A stretch of DNA of 64,000 nt from Sordaria brevicollis (taxonomy: Eukaryota > Ascomycota > Sordariomycetes > Sordariales > Sordariaceae): assembly GCA_033439795.1 (NCBI GenBank), contig JAUTDP010000007.1, positions 806,001 through 870,000 on the forward strand. Reading direction: 5' to 3'. Shown in pieces: positions 26,057 to 38,310 of this stretch. Both the position numbers and the translations under genes were made by a program. The notes under the pieces were generated by a model. The model saw only the letters and a program-made list of their open reading frames with translations. It was not told the DNA's origin and did not search any database. Position 1 is the stretch's first letter. Each line of letters begins with the position of its first letter.

Positions 26057-28995
26057 AGCGTCGGCGTTTGAGCCTTTCTCTTAATTTATTTGCTTTGTTT
26101 GTAATCTGGTACACGACGGTGGATGGGATGGGATACCATATAGAGCACACGGACTGGAGCAATATTGGTTGGTCTGTTTAGTATTATGTTTTTTTTTGCT
26201 TGGTTCTAGCCAGCTAGGTCGGTCGGTCGGTCGGTCGGCTTGCTTCGGTGTTTGGGTTACGGGTTAGGTCACGGTCACGGTATCATGGTCCGGTGTTCAT
26301 GGTGGTTAGGTTAGGTTGATCGGGGTGGCGGCGTTGGTTCCGAGGTTTCACAAGTACACGCACATATGTACAAGCAACACCTTTCCTTTTCATACATTCA
26401 ATTGGATAATAGCGTCGCATACATACTTTTCTCTGTCTACCTCACCTTGTTTGGTTCACCTCTCACTTGCACATAGTCACCTTGCACATAGCAGTAGCAA
26501 GAACTACTCTACTTCATGAACACAGACACAACACAACCCAGCTGTGATGAAGATCGATTTGTCCTTTTGCCTTAAGCTTTGCCTGCCCTTGCCCACCACC
26601 ATCCATCTCTGATAGATGGTGTCGTCGTGGTGTCTTGTGACAGGGTGGTACTACCCCCATCCCAAGAAGAAGAAAAAAAGTAAAATTGCATGGTAACACG
26701 GGACCGGACTCGAGTGACCGAGCCGAGTCCTGTTGTCGTGTCTCCGGAGTCTTTTTGCCTGCCTGCTTGCCCCTTTGTCAAAATATGCCTGCCGGTCAAG
26801 ACAACAGAACAGCTCTGGACGAAGGAAGAGACAGGCTTGAGTAGAGACTTTTGGGTCGCCTGCCGTGAAAACCAGCCAAATGTTTCAAGAATTGCTGTTC
26901 GAGGTTGCGTGGCTTGGTGTGATACAGAAAGCAAGAGTCTTTCTGCACCACATGCTGGCTGCACACGACACACTGCGGCGAACGAACGAGGCGAGACACA
27001 TACGAGACAAGACAGACAGCATGCAGAACCCTTCTAGATTCCATTCTTCATGCCAGGCAGATTAGATTGGACCCTTTTCTTGAGCATTCTCTGTATGGCG
27101 CTCGAGTGTTCTCTTTTCCTTGCCCAAGTTCCACAAAAGACTAATGACAGGACAATGAGACAAGACAGCAAGACAGCAACGAGATTCGATTTGATTTGTG
27201 TCAACCGGGTCTGGAACCCAGTACACTGCAAACCCAAGACAAACCCCGAGAGATAGACATCGATCTGTGTTTGATGGGGGCGGCATGGCGATCAAGGACC
27301 CTTTTCAAGTTGTAGGCCTAGAGGTAGGATGGAACTATCGTTATCGCTGTCTCTTGATTGTTTGAGGTGTCATATGTTGTCAAATTTGTCTTGGGTTGTC
27401 TGATCTTCGTTCTTTGTTCCGAGATATGCCATATAAAAACTATCCTTGACAAGAGAGATGGGGGCCAAACGCTTCGGAGGGGCCGAATCCTCGGAAAAGA
27501 TAATAGCTGTGTGTCAACAGAAGGGGCGAAAACCACATACCGACCAAAGAAGGAACAAAATAAGCTCGTATCAAACATTGCCGACCCGTTCGGAGGCGTA
27601 TCTGGTCGGCTATTTCGGATTTCGGATCGAGGGACGGATGGATACATTTCCCACGTCGTAACAAGTTCGCAAACCTAACTCGGCTTGAACATGTAAGATG
27701 GAAAGAAAAGGGTAATAAGAAATATCATGTAGTTCAGACAAAGTGTCGTGTGTTTCACCATGTATGGTCGGCCAACGCGGTTGATGAAACGGAGACGGGA
27801 ACTTGTGAAGGCTAGGCATGTTGTCGTGGACGTGGTTCCTCATCGTTTGAAGGGAACTGGATCGACCGCATGCGTGTAATGCGTGTAATGTAATGCTGCT
27901 GCTAAAACGTTACGAGATGGATGTTGTTGGGGTCCAAATTGACTGAGACGGCCTTTGTTCCTTCGGTAGTACCTCTATTCAGTTCCCATAGGTTGAAGGG
28001 AAGGAAAGAACCAACCTCCGTCAAGACTCAAAAAGTGAGGACATGGTGAACATGGCTTCCCCGCATTTGTCCCCTTCGCCCCCTGTTCTTGCCTGTTTTT
28101 TTCTGGTGTTTCAGGCGTGCTTGCTGTGGATCTACCCCGGCCACAACCCTCAGCCCTGACAGCAACGAGCAGGAACAGCTCAGCACTGCGCACAGGGCAA
28201 GCGACACCTGCAGCGGATTGGACCACACGCAGCGGCACCACCAACCCTGGACCGCAACAGCCCGACCTCCTCCTCAGGCTTGCGCTAGCATGAATGGCAG
28301 CTGCATGGAAAGAACGACCTCCACCTCACCTCCACGGCAGGGCCAGCTCTACCAGCCCACCACAGCTGCCAGCCTGCCAGCCTGCCATTCAACACTTCAC
28401 ACGGATAACGACCGTCTTTCCTTCCTTCCCTTCCTGCCGTCTCCTCCTTCTCCTTGACCTACCCTCGACCCGCGATTGACCCCCCCCCTTCCCCCCGGAG
28501 ACTTTGTTCGCTGGCCGTCACCTCCTTCTACCACAGAACAGCAAACTTCTCCAGTCACGTCCCGGAACCATACGATACCAATACCAATACCGCCCAGCGA
28601 GTCCGTTGGCTCCAATGTGTACAACAGATTCGTTAGTCCCGTCAGAGATATTAGCCGTGTGCCAAACAGACAGAATCTTTGCTATTTGATCTTCTTCTTT
28701 TTTACCTCGAAATATTCTGAGACCTGGTGGATGACTTGTCCGTGTTCCATTTATGACCTACGCTTGAACCATACTACTACTACTACCACCTCACCTACCT
28801 TACCGCTCGACCTCTTCCAAAGCCTACCTTGCCTACACCTAGTTCCTCACCTTCGATTGCTACCCTACAACTACCTACCAGCTTATATCTACGCTCTCCC
28901 TCCCAGCAAGATCCTAGGACCTTCGTTCCTCCATCCCCCCTCCTCCTCGACTCTTCGACATTCATACCAACACCTTATATCCTTGGTATATCAAG
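26057..28995. other. Intergenic region upstream of the alpha-mannosidase
   Basis: 2.9 kb without a convincing coding frame. It contains a GGTC tetranucleotide repeat at 26217-26238 and pyrimidine-rich DNA from about 28430 on. The final 300-400 bp should be promoter and leader of the mannosidase gene. Short frames in this stretch overlap on all strands and show no family resemblance. Confidence 0.55.
26217..26238 (+). repeat. (GGTC)n microsatellite, 5.5 units
   Basis: Perfect tandem GGTC units about 160 bp downstream of the stop codon of the Q-rich gene. Probably simple-repeat drift in the 3' flank. Confidence 0.95.
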
Positions 28996-31900
28996 ATGGG
29001 CGGGGAATCAGCAACCCAGAAGAAGCCCATCTCGGCCTACCCGATACGCGCCCCCAAGCCTGTCGGCCAGTACATCACCAACATCTACAAGGACCGCATC
29101 AGTCAGTTTTACGCAAAAGGACAATGGGAGCACAACAACTTGAACGCCATGATGTACGAGGGCGTTGCCTCGGGCGAGCCCCATATCAAGCTCTCCGTCT
29201 GGGATGCCCCCGACCAGGACCGACCAACCTTTGACGAGGCCGTCAAGCACGAGTTCAGAAAGACAGAAGTCGGCGCCTGGTTCGGTCCTGCCTGGTCTAC
29301 CCACTGGTTCAAGGTCGTCCTCACGGTCCCCAAGGAATTGCGCGACAAGAGACTGCTCGAACTTCACTGGGACGCCAACAACGAGGGCATGGTCTGGACA
29401 CATGATGGCAAGCCTCTTCAGGGCTTGACAGGTGGAGGTGAACGTACCGAGTGGATATTACCAGACTCATTCCGTGACGGAAAGGAACACACCATATACG
29501 TCGAGATGGCCTGCAATGGCATGTTTGGTGCTGCCGGGGGCGGTGATATTATCCAGCCTCCTGACCCCAACAAGTACTTCCGTCTCGATAAGGCCGAGAT
29601 TGTGGCCGTGAACCCCGATGCCCGGCAATTATACATCGACATCTGGATCATTGGTGATGCGGCACGCGAGTTCCCAAGTGAGTCGTGGGAGCAGCATCAG
29701 GCATTAAAGACATGCAATGAGATTATCGAGGCCTTTGAGCTTGGCAACAAGGACTCGCTCAAAAAGTGTCGGGAGATTGCGCAAAAGTACCTTGGTCCGG
29801 ACGTCGATTCGGCCAGGGTATATGACACCAAGAAGGGAAAGGAGCCACTTGTCTTTGGTATTGGCCATTGTCACATCGACAGCTGCTGGCTATGGCCCTG
29901 GGACGAGACCAAGCGCAAGGTGGCTCGATCTTGGTCCAACCAGTGTGACCTGATGGACCGCTACCCGGAGCTCAACTTTGCTTGTTCACAAGCTCAGCAA
30001 TACAAGTGGTGCAAGACCTTGTATCCTTACGTTTGGAAACGCGTCAAGAGGAAGGTGTCTGAGGGTCGTTTCCATCCTATTGGAGGTAGCTGGGTTGAGC
30101 ATGACACCAACATGCCCAGCGGCGAGTCCTTGGCCCGACAGTTCTTGTACGGCCAACGCTTCTTTGAGAGCAATTTTGGAAAGAGATCACAAACGTTCTG
30201 GCTGCCTGACACTTTCGGCTACTCCAGCCAGCTTCCCCAGCTCTGCCGTCTCGCTGGCATGACTCGGTTCCTTACTCAGAAGCTGAGCTGGAACAACATC
30301 AACAAGTTCCCTCATACGACCTTCAATTGGGTTGCCCTTGACGGCACACAGGTCATCTGCCACATGCCACCTTCAGAGACATATACTGCCGAGGCTCACT
30401 TTGGCGATGTTAAGCGCAGCATGTCTCAACACAAGTCCCTTGACCAAGACCACACGTCATTGCTCGTCTTTGGCAAGGGTGATGGAGGCGGAGGTCCTAC
30501 ATGGCAGCATCTGGAGAAGCTTCGCCGCTGCCGTGGAATCAGCGATACCGTTGGTCTCCTACCGCGCGTGAACTTGGGTGGCTCGGTGGATGACTTCTTC
30601 GACAACCTTGAGCACAAGGCTGATTCGCTGGTCACCTGGTTTGGCGAATTGTACTTTGAACTGCACCGCGGAACATACACTACCCAAGCGAACAACAAGA
30701 AGTTCAACAGGAAGGCCGAGTTTGTGCTGAGGGATATCGAGCAGCTAGCAACGATTGCCTCGCTCAAGGACAAGGATTACAAGTATCCCAAAAAGGAAAT
30801 CGATGAGATGTGGGAAGCAACTTTGCTCTGCCAGTTCCATGACTGTCTTCCTGGCAGTTCGATTGAGATGTGCTATGATGATTCGGATAAGGTATGTTTG
30901 AGTTGATTCAAATATTTTGGATGATGATTACTGACCTGTCTTTTCCAGCTATATGCTCAAATTTTCAAGACCGGCGCAAAGCTCTTGAAAGAAGCCTACC
31001 AGGCTTTGGGCGTATACCAAGTAGTAAGAACGAGCGTGGAACGCGGTATTGTCCTCAACACCCTTCCATGGTATCGCGAGGAAATTGTCGAGGTATCGAA
31101 GGGTGCTTTTGCTGTTGCCAAGGGTGTAGGACCTCTCCTCAAACTCCAACAGTATGAGATCAAGCAAGAGGAGGACGGTGTTAAGCTTCACAAGCTATCC
31201 AACGGAGTCTTCGTCCTGGAGAACAAGCGATTGAAGGTTCGCGTCGAGGCCGGCACCATCACGTCTCTCTACGACAGGTATGACAGGCGCGAGATCATTC
31301 CCGAGGGCCAGCGTGCCAACCAGTTTGTCATATTCGACGACAAGCCCCTCTACTGGCAAGCCTGGGACGTTGAGGTTTACCACCTCGACACCCGCAAGGA
31401 GCTCCAATCCAGCGAGACGCAAGTGCACGAAGAAGAGACACACCGCGTCAGTGTCATCACCAAGACCAAGATTTCCGACAAATCTCACATCTCTACCATC
31501 ATCAGCCTCTCCGCCGCTGTCAACGAGCTCCAGTCCTACGTCGAGGTGCAATCAACGGTTGAGTGGCATGAAACCATGAAGTTACTCAAGGTCGAGTTTC
31601 CTGTCGACGTTCGCAACACAGAAGCCTCGTACGAAACCGCATTCGGAATCGTCCGCCGCCCAACCCACTACAACACTTCCTGGGACATGGCCAAATTCGA
31701 GGTTTGCTGCCACAAGTTTGCCGACCTATCCGAGCACGGCTACGGCGTCTCGATCCTGAATGACTCCAAATATGGCTTCGCCACCACCGGCTCTCTCATG
31801 CGCTTGTCTCTCCTCCGCTCCCCCAAGGCTCCCGACGCTCATGCAGACATGGGCTCACACACCATCCGCTGGGCCATCTTCCCGCATACCGGTTCGCTAG

Positions 31901-32319
31901 GCGCTATGACCGTCCGCAAGGCATACGAGTTCAACAACCCACTCAAGCTCCTCGAGTCCCCGCATGACTTTGCTGCCCTCGACGAGCAGGAACCGCCCGT
32001 TTGGTTTACGGATAACTCCAACCCTGGGCTGATTCTCGACACCATCAAGCGTGCGGAAGATGACGAGGATGTGTCTGTTGAAGAGGATAGCTCTCCGCTG
32101 AAGAAGAAGGGACAAAGCGTCATCTTGCGCATCTACGACTCGCTTGGTGGACGTGCTAGAGGTACTATCGAGACGAGGTGGCCAGTTAAGAGGGTGAGCA
32201 AGGTTAACCTGCTGGAAGACGAGCTTGAGGAGATCACGGGCTTTGATGTGGCGGAGGGCAGGTTCGAAGTGGATCTGAGGCCGTTTGAGGTTGCTACGTA
32301 TCGGTTGGAATTGGCTTGA
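28996..32319 (+). CDS. ams1: Alpha-mannosidase, glycoside hydrolase family 38 (Ams1 type)
   Basis: Two exons, 28996-30891 and 30949-32319 (1088 aa, close to the length of yeast Ams1). No signal peptide is seen, as expected for the cytosolic/vacuolar class II C enzymes. After an N-terminal galactose-binding-like region, the GH38 catalytic domain shows GIGHCHIDSCWLWPWDE (His291, His293, Asp295; zinc ligands by family) and FWLPDTFGYSSQLPQ with the likely nucleophile Asp405. It continues with QKLSWNNINKFPHTTFNW and CQFHDCLPGSSIE (His615, Asp616). Beta-sandwich domains follow (EAGTITSLYDRYDRREIIPEG). The enzyme trims alpha-mannosides from free oligosaccharides; in yeast it reaches the vacuole by selective autophagy. 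The intron has GTATGT, CTGAC and TTCCAG signals. It converges with the Shr3 gene. Confidence 0.95.
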
Positions 32320-33088
32320 GCGGCTGGGTCGGGGGTGTTTGATGTCTGTTATGATGCGATGATTGCTACGAAACCTTTGATGATGACGGGAAACCATGGG
32401 AGGTCTAGTTGGTAAAGTGGAAGAGGCAGTGGAAGCACGGGCTCGGCAGTGTCTATGAAGGGCAGCTAGAAGGACGAGAAACAAAAAGAGTGGCGGAAGA
32501 GAAACAAAGAGTGCCGGGAAAGGCGTCAGCCAATGTGAAATAGGACAGGATTGGACTGGACAGAGACCTCTTGTGGTTGGTTTGTATGTGCAGAGGTAGA
32601 GTATCTGGAGTGGTGGTTCATAGTATACACTAGCCATCACAGGTCCATGATCCAAACAAGTGTGTTGAACATTTTAAGTTCTTTTAGAGTCCATCCATGC
32701 CCACTCTAGCGTTCTCTCGTGCAAGATCTCAAAGATGTCGGCTGACTGCTGGGGCAAGCTGGATAGCTGGTGTTCAACAGCCATACGCTCTTCTTCAGCC
32801 ATGTCCTCTTTCGGTTCCGAACAACGTGAACTTTGTCGTCTCTTTGAATTAAGAGGAAATGACCCAAATCACTTTCGGTGTTAGCTACCTTGAAATTTGC
32901 GAAACCTGAATTGCTTTTCCCCTCCATGTACGTATTCAATGCTCTCCACCTCGGCACGTTGAGTGCCTTCCGCTTCTGTACCTAAATATTTGGACCATCA
33001 TCACCCCGTCTAAACCACGCGGACAAACACCAACTTTTCCATAGTCACCCTGAACAAGCCTTATCCCAAAAAGCCGAAGCAACACTTC
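32320..33088. other. Convergent 3' intergenic region (ams1 / shr3)
   Basis: 769 bp between two convergent stop codons. A long antisense frame running from here into ams1 is a codon-bias shadow. No RNA gene or repeat was seen. Confidence 0.55.
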
Positions 33089-33957
33089 TTACTGCTCCTT
33101 CTTATCCTCCACCTGCTCCTCCACCTCCACCACCACCTGCTGCTGCTGCTGCTTCTCCCCACCACCATTCTTCTTCTCCTTTTTCTCCCCCGCCTTGGCA
33201 AAGTCCGCCTTCTCCTTCGCCTCCGCATACCACTGACCAGCCTGCAACACCAGCACACCCACAAGCACCATAGCCAAAATGGTATTACTAGCACTCAACA
33301 CCTTCATCGTATCCTCCCTCCCCAAAATCACCTCCCCGCTCACGGGACCATCATGCTTAACCCCGGCAAAATCCTCCATGTCCCAAATACCAGCCGTAAT
33401 GGTGCGCATGCCCTTGACGATGTTGCTCGTGTACACACCGACGCCGATAACATACAGAATGAGCGAGGCACCATCGAAGAGGACGTTGGATTCCGCGGGC
33501 CGGAACAGTTTCATGAAGAAGCCCAGAAGACCGACGAAGATGACGATGTTGAGAAGGCGCGAGATGATGGGGGGTGAGGCGTGCAGGTATTTGATGTGGT
33601 TTTCGAGAAAGTCGTAGTAAGTGGCCTGGACGGGCTCCGAGGTCCAGAGGAGGGGGAAGTCGTAGGGGAATTGGGCGAAGAGGATGCCGAGGAAGAAGCA
33701 GACGGCTGTTTGGAGGAGGGGAGGGTATGTTAGTGGAAGCTCTTTTTGATACGACCGCGCGATGCGCGGAGGGAATGCAGAGGGCGGTTTTATGTGGAAT
33801 GCGCAATGACGATGATCATGGAGGGGGAGGGGCAGTGGCTAGCTCCGATGGGGGACAACATACGACCGATGATGATAAAGGTTGAGAAGGAACCAGAGCC
33901 ACGGTAGTCCTTGGACTGCGTGTTCTTGTTCCAGTCTACCCAGTGACTTTCCGACAT
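33089..33957 (-). CDS. shr3: Shr3-type ER membrane chaperone for amino-acid permeases
   Basis: Minus-strand exons 33957-33864 and 33705-33089 (236 aa). The first membrane segment spans the intron (STFIIIG-PVCFFLGILFAQF) and runs directly into PYDFPLLW, the sequence that marks Shr3-family proteins. Three more membrane segments follow: around RLLNIVIFVGLLGFFMKLF, GASLILYVIGVGVY and ILAMVLVGVLVLQAG. The cytosolic tail is charged, Lys/Glu-rich and contains a short Gln run. In yeast, Shr3 helps amino-acid permeases fold and leave the ER in COPII vesicles. The tail replaces a conserved domain and looks disordered. The exon 1 end was placed at the GTATGTTG donor, which restores the frame. Confidence 0.88.
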
Positions 33958-34810
33958 GGTGAGCTGATGATCGCGAACTCGGTGCTTTGAGGCAGAGAAT
34001 GCGACGGACGGCTGGAGCTCTTGCGCTGGTGAGATTGGATAACTGTAAGGCGCGGGAGTAATCCGAGGTGAGTGTCGCTATAGTACAAGGTACAACTGAC
34101 AAGGAGGAATGAAAAGCGCAACAGTCGGATCTCAAATTTGGTTCGTGATGAGGGTGACGTTGGCTTATGTTGCTAGGTAGTGGAAAGATGGTTGCTGTCC
34201 TCAAAAGCCAAGCTCAAAAAGTTGGGGAGAAACGCGCAAGACTCTTACGTGATTGAGCCTAGATAAGGCTCCGGAGACTCTTTGTCTAGCGGAACTAACA
34301 GGGACAGTCGCAGAAGACGTGTGATTGGCAGCGGGAAGGGCGGGATATCCGCTAAGGAACCTATCACATGTCGAAGGATTCATTAACGCTTGGGGGTCAC
34401 ACACTGCTTCCTTCCAGTCTTCCACCTCTAGACTACATATTCTGCTGCTAGGACTGAAGATGATCTTTGCTTCGTTCTTCTCAATCTTTGAAACCCGAAG
34501 AGAGCCATTGACCGACCTAATCTCACCCTGCAGACGGAGTGTCACATTCACCGCAGTAAAAGGTCGTAATGTTATGCATTATTGCTACCAAGAAGGAAGG
34601 TCTTTGGCAGGGCGTCAGATGTCATCTTCGGTGGCTTCGTTAGCACTCCCACCCGATTCCTCTTGACAACGCCATGTCCCCGGGCGAATAGCCGAACAGG
34701 CCCGGACCACACACGCATTAGTGTCAGGATGGTCGCATTCATCATTCACCTTCATCAGCCCTTATTCCATGAGATTCGGATATCAGATATTTACTGTCTA
34801 TACCTTCGGC
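33958..34810. other. Intergenic region upstream of shr3
   Basis: 853 bp between the shr3 start and the stop of the aldo-keto reductase gene, both on the minus strand. It should contain the shr3 promoter. Overlapping frames of about 115 codons on both strands begin at non-ATG codons and are not supported. Confidence 0.5.
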
Positions 34811-35919
34811 TCAGTTATCCAGAAGTTCCATGCCATGCTTATGGTACCTATCACCAACCGGAGCGAAATCCTTCTGGATTTTCTCAACCTCAGCCATATC
34901 CTCCTCCGTCAGCTCCATCTCCACAGCATTCTCCCGAACGCGCTCCGGTGATGAGGCACCCGGGATGGGAACGATCGTTGGCATTCCCGGTCGTCTAGAA
35001 ATCGCCAAAATCCAGTTGATGGCGAACTGAGCTGGCGTACACCCCTTTCTCGCCGCGAGTTCCTCTACCTTACGAACCAGCCGAAGATTGGTCTCGAAGT
35101 TTCCAGGTTGGAACCGAGGCAACACCTTCCGGAAGTCGCCTTCGGGGATATCGTCAAAGGACTTGACCTGGCCGGTCAAGAAGCCCTTTCCAAGCGGGCC
35201 TGTGGAATCAAGGTGTTAGTCTCGACAACATACAACAAGCTTCATGAACCCACGACATACTGTACGCAATAACAGGAATATCAAGCTCAGCGCAAGCCTC
35301 CAACACGCCGTTCTCAAGCGGATCGGTATTCCAGATGGACAGTTCCACCTCAACAGCCGTGATCTTAGCCACCTTTGCCGCCTTCCGGATCGTCTTTGCG
35401 CTGACCTCGCTTAATGCGATGCCCCTGATATCTCCAGCTTCGACATGCTCGGCCATGGCCTTCATGGTGACCTCGATATCCACATTGGGGTCCTTCCGGG
35501 CCGCCTCAAACTGATCGATTCTTCCCTTGCCCCCGATCATGCGGACAGAGTTCTCAATGCTGTCCCGGACACCTTCAGGCGAGGAAGCGCAGCCCACCAA
35601 GCCCGGGAGCATGCAGCCTTTGACATTGAGGAGGATCCTGTCTACATCCTCAGGGTACTTGTCGTAGTAACGTTTGAGAACGGTAAGGGAGTTGTGATCG
35701 GGAGGGCCGTAGAACTCGCCGCCGTTGAAGTAGTTGCAGCCGGCATCGAGGGCGGCTTTGATGACGGCAAAGATCTCATCGTCTGATAACTTGGATGGTC
35801 GCCATGTCAGGCCTGGTGGTTGTTGTTAGCGTGGTCTTGTTATCTAAGAAGCTCAGAGATACCATACCCATCAGGCCGAAGCCTATGTTGCCGATCTGCT
35901 TTCCTTGGATGACAGGCAT
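34811..35919 (-). CDS. Aldo-keto reductase, pyridoxal reductase (Plr1) type
   Basis: Minus-strand exons 35919-35868, 35812-35261 and 35199-34811 (330 aa). It starts MPVIQGKQIGNIGFGLMGLTWRP. The AKR catalytic residues are in place: Asp40 in ALDAG, Tyr52 in NGGEFYGPP and Lys82 in LLNVKGC. The NGGEFYG segment is typical of the fungal pyridoxal reductase branch, which makes pyridoxine from pyridoxal with NADPH in the vitamin B6 salvage pathway. Later signatures are ALSEVSAKTIRKA, EVELSIWNTD and, for cofactor binding, PIPGASSPERVREN. Introns have GTATGG and GTATGT donors and CTAAC branch points. Substrate assignment is from the motif only; a general aldo-keto reductase is the alternative. Confidence 0.85.
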
Positions 35920-36675
35920 GTTAGTTCTTATGCACGTCTACGTTTAAAGGAGCCTATGTTGAGTTCACAGGGAGGAATGGAGATGCTCAAGCTAGTTGTT
36001 TGTCAACCTCGAACTTTGTGTTAGCCAACCTGCCAGATCGTGACCGCGCCGATGTCACCTTGCCGGCTATCGCAGACTGTGGGTCCCCCGGACCCGGGCC
36101 ATCGGCAGGCCTCATAGCGGGGCAGTGGGGTAACGAAGAACGGAAAGAGGACGGAAGGTTCGGGCCCTGTCCCGGTGCGAATCGACAAGATCGGATGGAT
36201 ATTCAAGTTTCAGAAGCCATGTGAGATGAAAACCCCGGAGTACATCTAAGCCGGACATCATCGGAGCTGCAGTAAGCTTTTAGACCGGAGACGGAGCGGC
36301 CATGTGTACCATAACGTGCCCCACTCTGCCGCTGAAGGGTCCGGGTGCACTCCCTGCGGGGAAAGAGCCAAGTGCAGGATGACGCCAACAATCTGGACCC
36401 AAGGCCTGGAATCGCAGCTTCCCTGAACACATGCATCTTGGTTCCCGTGCGTTGCCAATTCCTCGAGTCGCAAATCAACTTCTTTGCCGCAATCTTTGCG
36501 CTGTCGTCCAAATTCCAATAGTTTAACCTTTCAATCGAATCGCAATCCTTGGCTTTGTTGACACCACCGTCCCGACGTCTCATTCTACCACGCTGAAACT
36601 GCATGTGTGCTCGTACGATATCGCTCAAGACCACGAATTGCACAGTACAATCGCAACCGAACGCAAGCATTCGAT
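35920..36675. promoter_or_regulatory. Divergent promoter region (aldo-keto reductase / DUF202 gene)
   Basis: 756 bp between two divergent start codons. It must contain both promoters. A 214-codon minus-strand frame over 36203-36847 overlaps the DUF202 first exon and has no recognisable product. No regulatory motif is identified with confidence. Confidence 0.45.
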
Positions 36676-38310
36676 ATGGCAGATGACGACCAGCAACGGC
36701 TCGCAACCTCGAGGTCTGCGCCAGCCCTCCATCCCTCCATCTTATCACCCTCCACAACCGGGGTGCCCTCTGCGAGTACGGAACCAGAGCCATACCTGGT
36801 CCGCCACGGCTCTTTAACCTTTCGGGCCCCGCGACGGAAATCGACACAAGACCGTCTTGATGAGATTCTCCAGGTCAGTGACATTCCAAACACAACACGC
36901 GCAATCACAAGCCGGTGACCGGGGCCTGTTTTGGTGGGCTGGATCTGGATGCCAAGAATCTCGACGACTAGGGACCCAGACGAGCCTTTACACTACAGTC
37001 GGAGAGGTTCTCGCCGGACTATACTGCTCGCGAAAGTCGCAAGCTGCGAACTTGTCTCCACCATTGAGCACGCCTTTTTCGACATTGCGGTTCCGGACAG
37101 TCGTCTTTCAGCTCGCCAAGCGAGCCTGAATATTTCTTCTTGAGGAGCAGTTGCGTTGCGAAAGGTCGTGCCGGCACTGGCATACTCGCTCCAAGACATG
37201 CCTAACAGTACTGTTCGTAGTCCGTCCGTCCCCTTCGGTCATACCGCATCCTCTCATTCGATTTGGTTTTATCCCCAGACTTTTCATCCAATTGAGTCTT
37301 CCACCGAGAGCTCCGCCGCCAGTTTTATGGGTCAAAATGCAACGCTGCGGGAGATGTTGTTAGGGGAAAAGTGGGGGAGGGATAAAACCAAATCGAATGA
37401 GAGGATGCGGTAGAGGCCTCGAGCAAGCATTGCCCACGAGAGACAACAAGAACAAGGCCAAACAGCTCAGCGAGAAGGGACGGCGTAGCTAACATTTGGG
37501 ATCGAATATAGACTGCCCGTGAGAGGGCCGAAGCGCTCGACAACGCCAACCCCGGCGCACAACGAAAGCCTCTCCTGTCACCTTTGTCCCCTCGCACAAC
37601 TGATATGACGGGAGCCGGTGGAGGTCCACCAGGCATCGTAACAAGCCAACCGCTCAACTACCAGAGCATGGTACAATCACCAACACCCAACTCGGAGACG
37701 CGCAAAAGACAGCCTGCGGGCCAATCTGGCGCTCATGGTTCGAACTCACAAACAAATAACGAAGGCGAGCCTGGGGATCGGTCGGCCGAGCACCATAGAC
37801 CAAGTAAATGGAAGAAGAAACTGGAATATTTTCAAAGCATAGAGTTGGAAAACAAGGGGAGCGTAGCTCGTGACCATCTTGCTTTAGGTGAGCAGTGGAA
37901 GCCAAGTTGGAAGGCTCTGTTGTTGAGACACGAAAGGCTAACTTCTTGCCCTTTCAGAACGAACATTCCTCGCGTGGCTACGAACCTCGTTAGCGTTTGC
38001 GTCGATCGGCATTGCCATAACTCAACTCTTCCGTCTCAACACGTCCTTATCAGATGGCGACACTGCTCACCAAGCGGAAAAACTGAGGCACCTAGGGAAA
38101 CCGCTCGGCGCAACCTTCTTAGGGATCAGCATCTTGACGCTGTTTCTTGGATATAAACGCTACCTTTTGGGGCAGCATTGGGTGATAAAGGGCAAGTTCC
38201 CGGCCAGCAGAGGCACGATCATGCTCTTATCATTCATCGCTTTGGCGGTGATTGTAGCATCGTTGATAGTAGTGCTCGCGGTGCAGAGCGCCGTGGATGT
38301 TTGGGCATAG
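36676..38310 (+). CDS. DUF202-family small multi-pass membrane protein
   Basis: Simplest model: exons 36676-36873, 37512-37887 and 37958-38310 (308 aa). The start MADDDQQRLATSRSAPAL is followed by a disordered, Ser/Pro-rich N-terminal half. The C-terminal domain begins DHLALERTFLAWLRTSLAFASI across intron 2, the hallmark of DUF202, with three membrane segments (TFLAWLRTSLAFASIGIAI; LGATFLGISILTLFLGY; MLLSFIALAVIVASLIVVL). The function of the family is poorly known; some members resemble the Vtc1 subunit of polyphosphate polymerase. The first intron would be 638 nt, long for this genome, and contains a 34-bp inverted repeat. Open frames inside it (for example near 37160-37410, and GPRRAFTLQSERFSPDY near 36971) could be alternative exons, but I found no set of splice sites that keeps the frame. 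Confidence 0.75.
37242..37412. repeat. Perfect 34-bp inverted repeat with 103-nt loop, in an intron
   Basis: The left arm 37242-37275 (begins TACCGCATCC, ends GGTTTTATCCC) is the exact reverse complement of the right arm 37379-37412. Pairing continues weakly inwards through an ACTTTTC match. The transcript of the DUF202 gene would fold this into a long hairpin. No target-site duplication was seen outside the arms. Confidence 0.95.

Noticed and set aside
28476..29234. 252-codon frame upstream of and overlapping the mannosidase start
   Set aside because: Low-complexity pyrimidine-rich leader sequence; the overlapping mannosidase frame has strong family support.
31897..32655. 252-codon antisense frame over the 3' end of ams1
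   Set aside because: Shadow of the GH38 gene; the sense frame is continuous to its stop.
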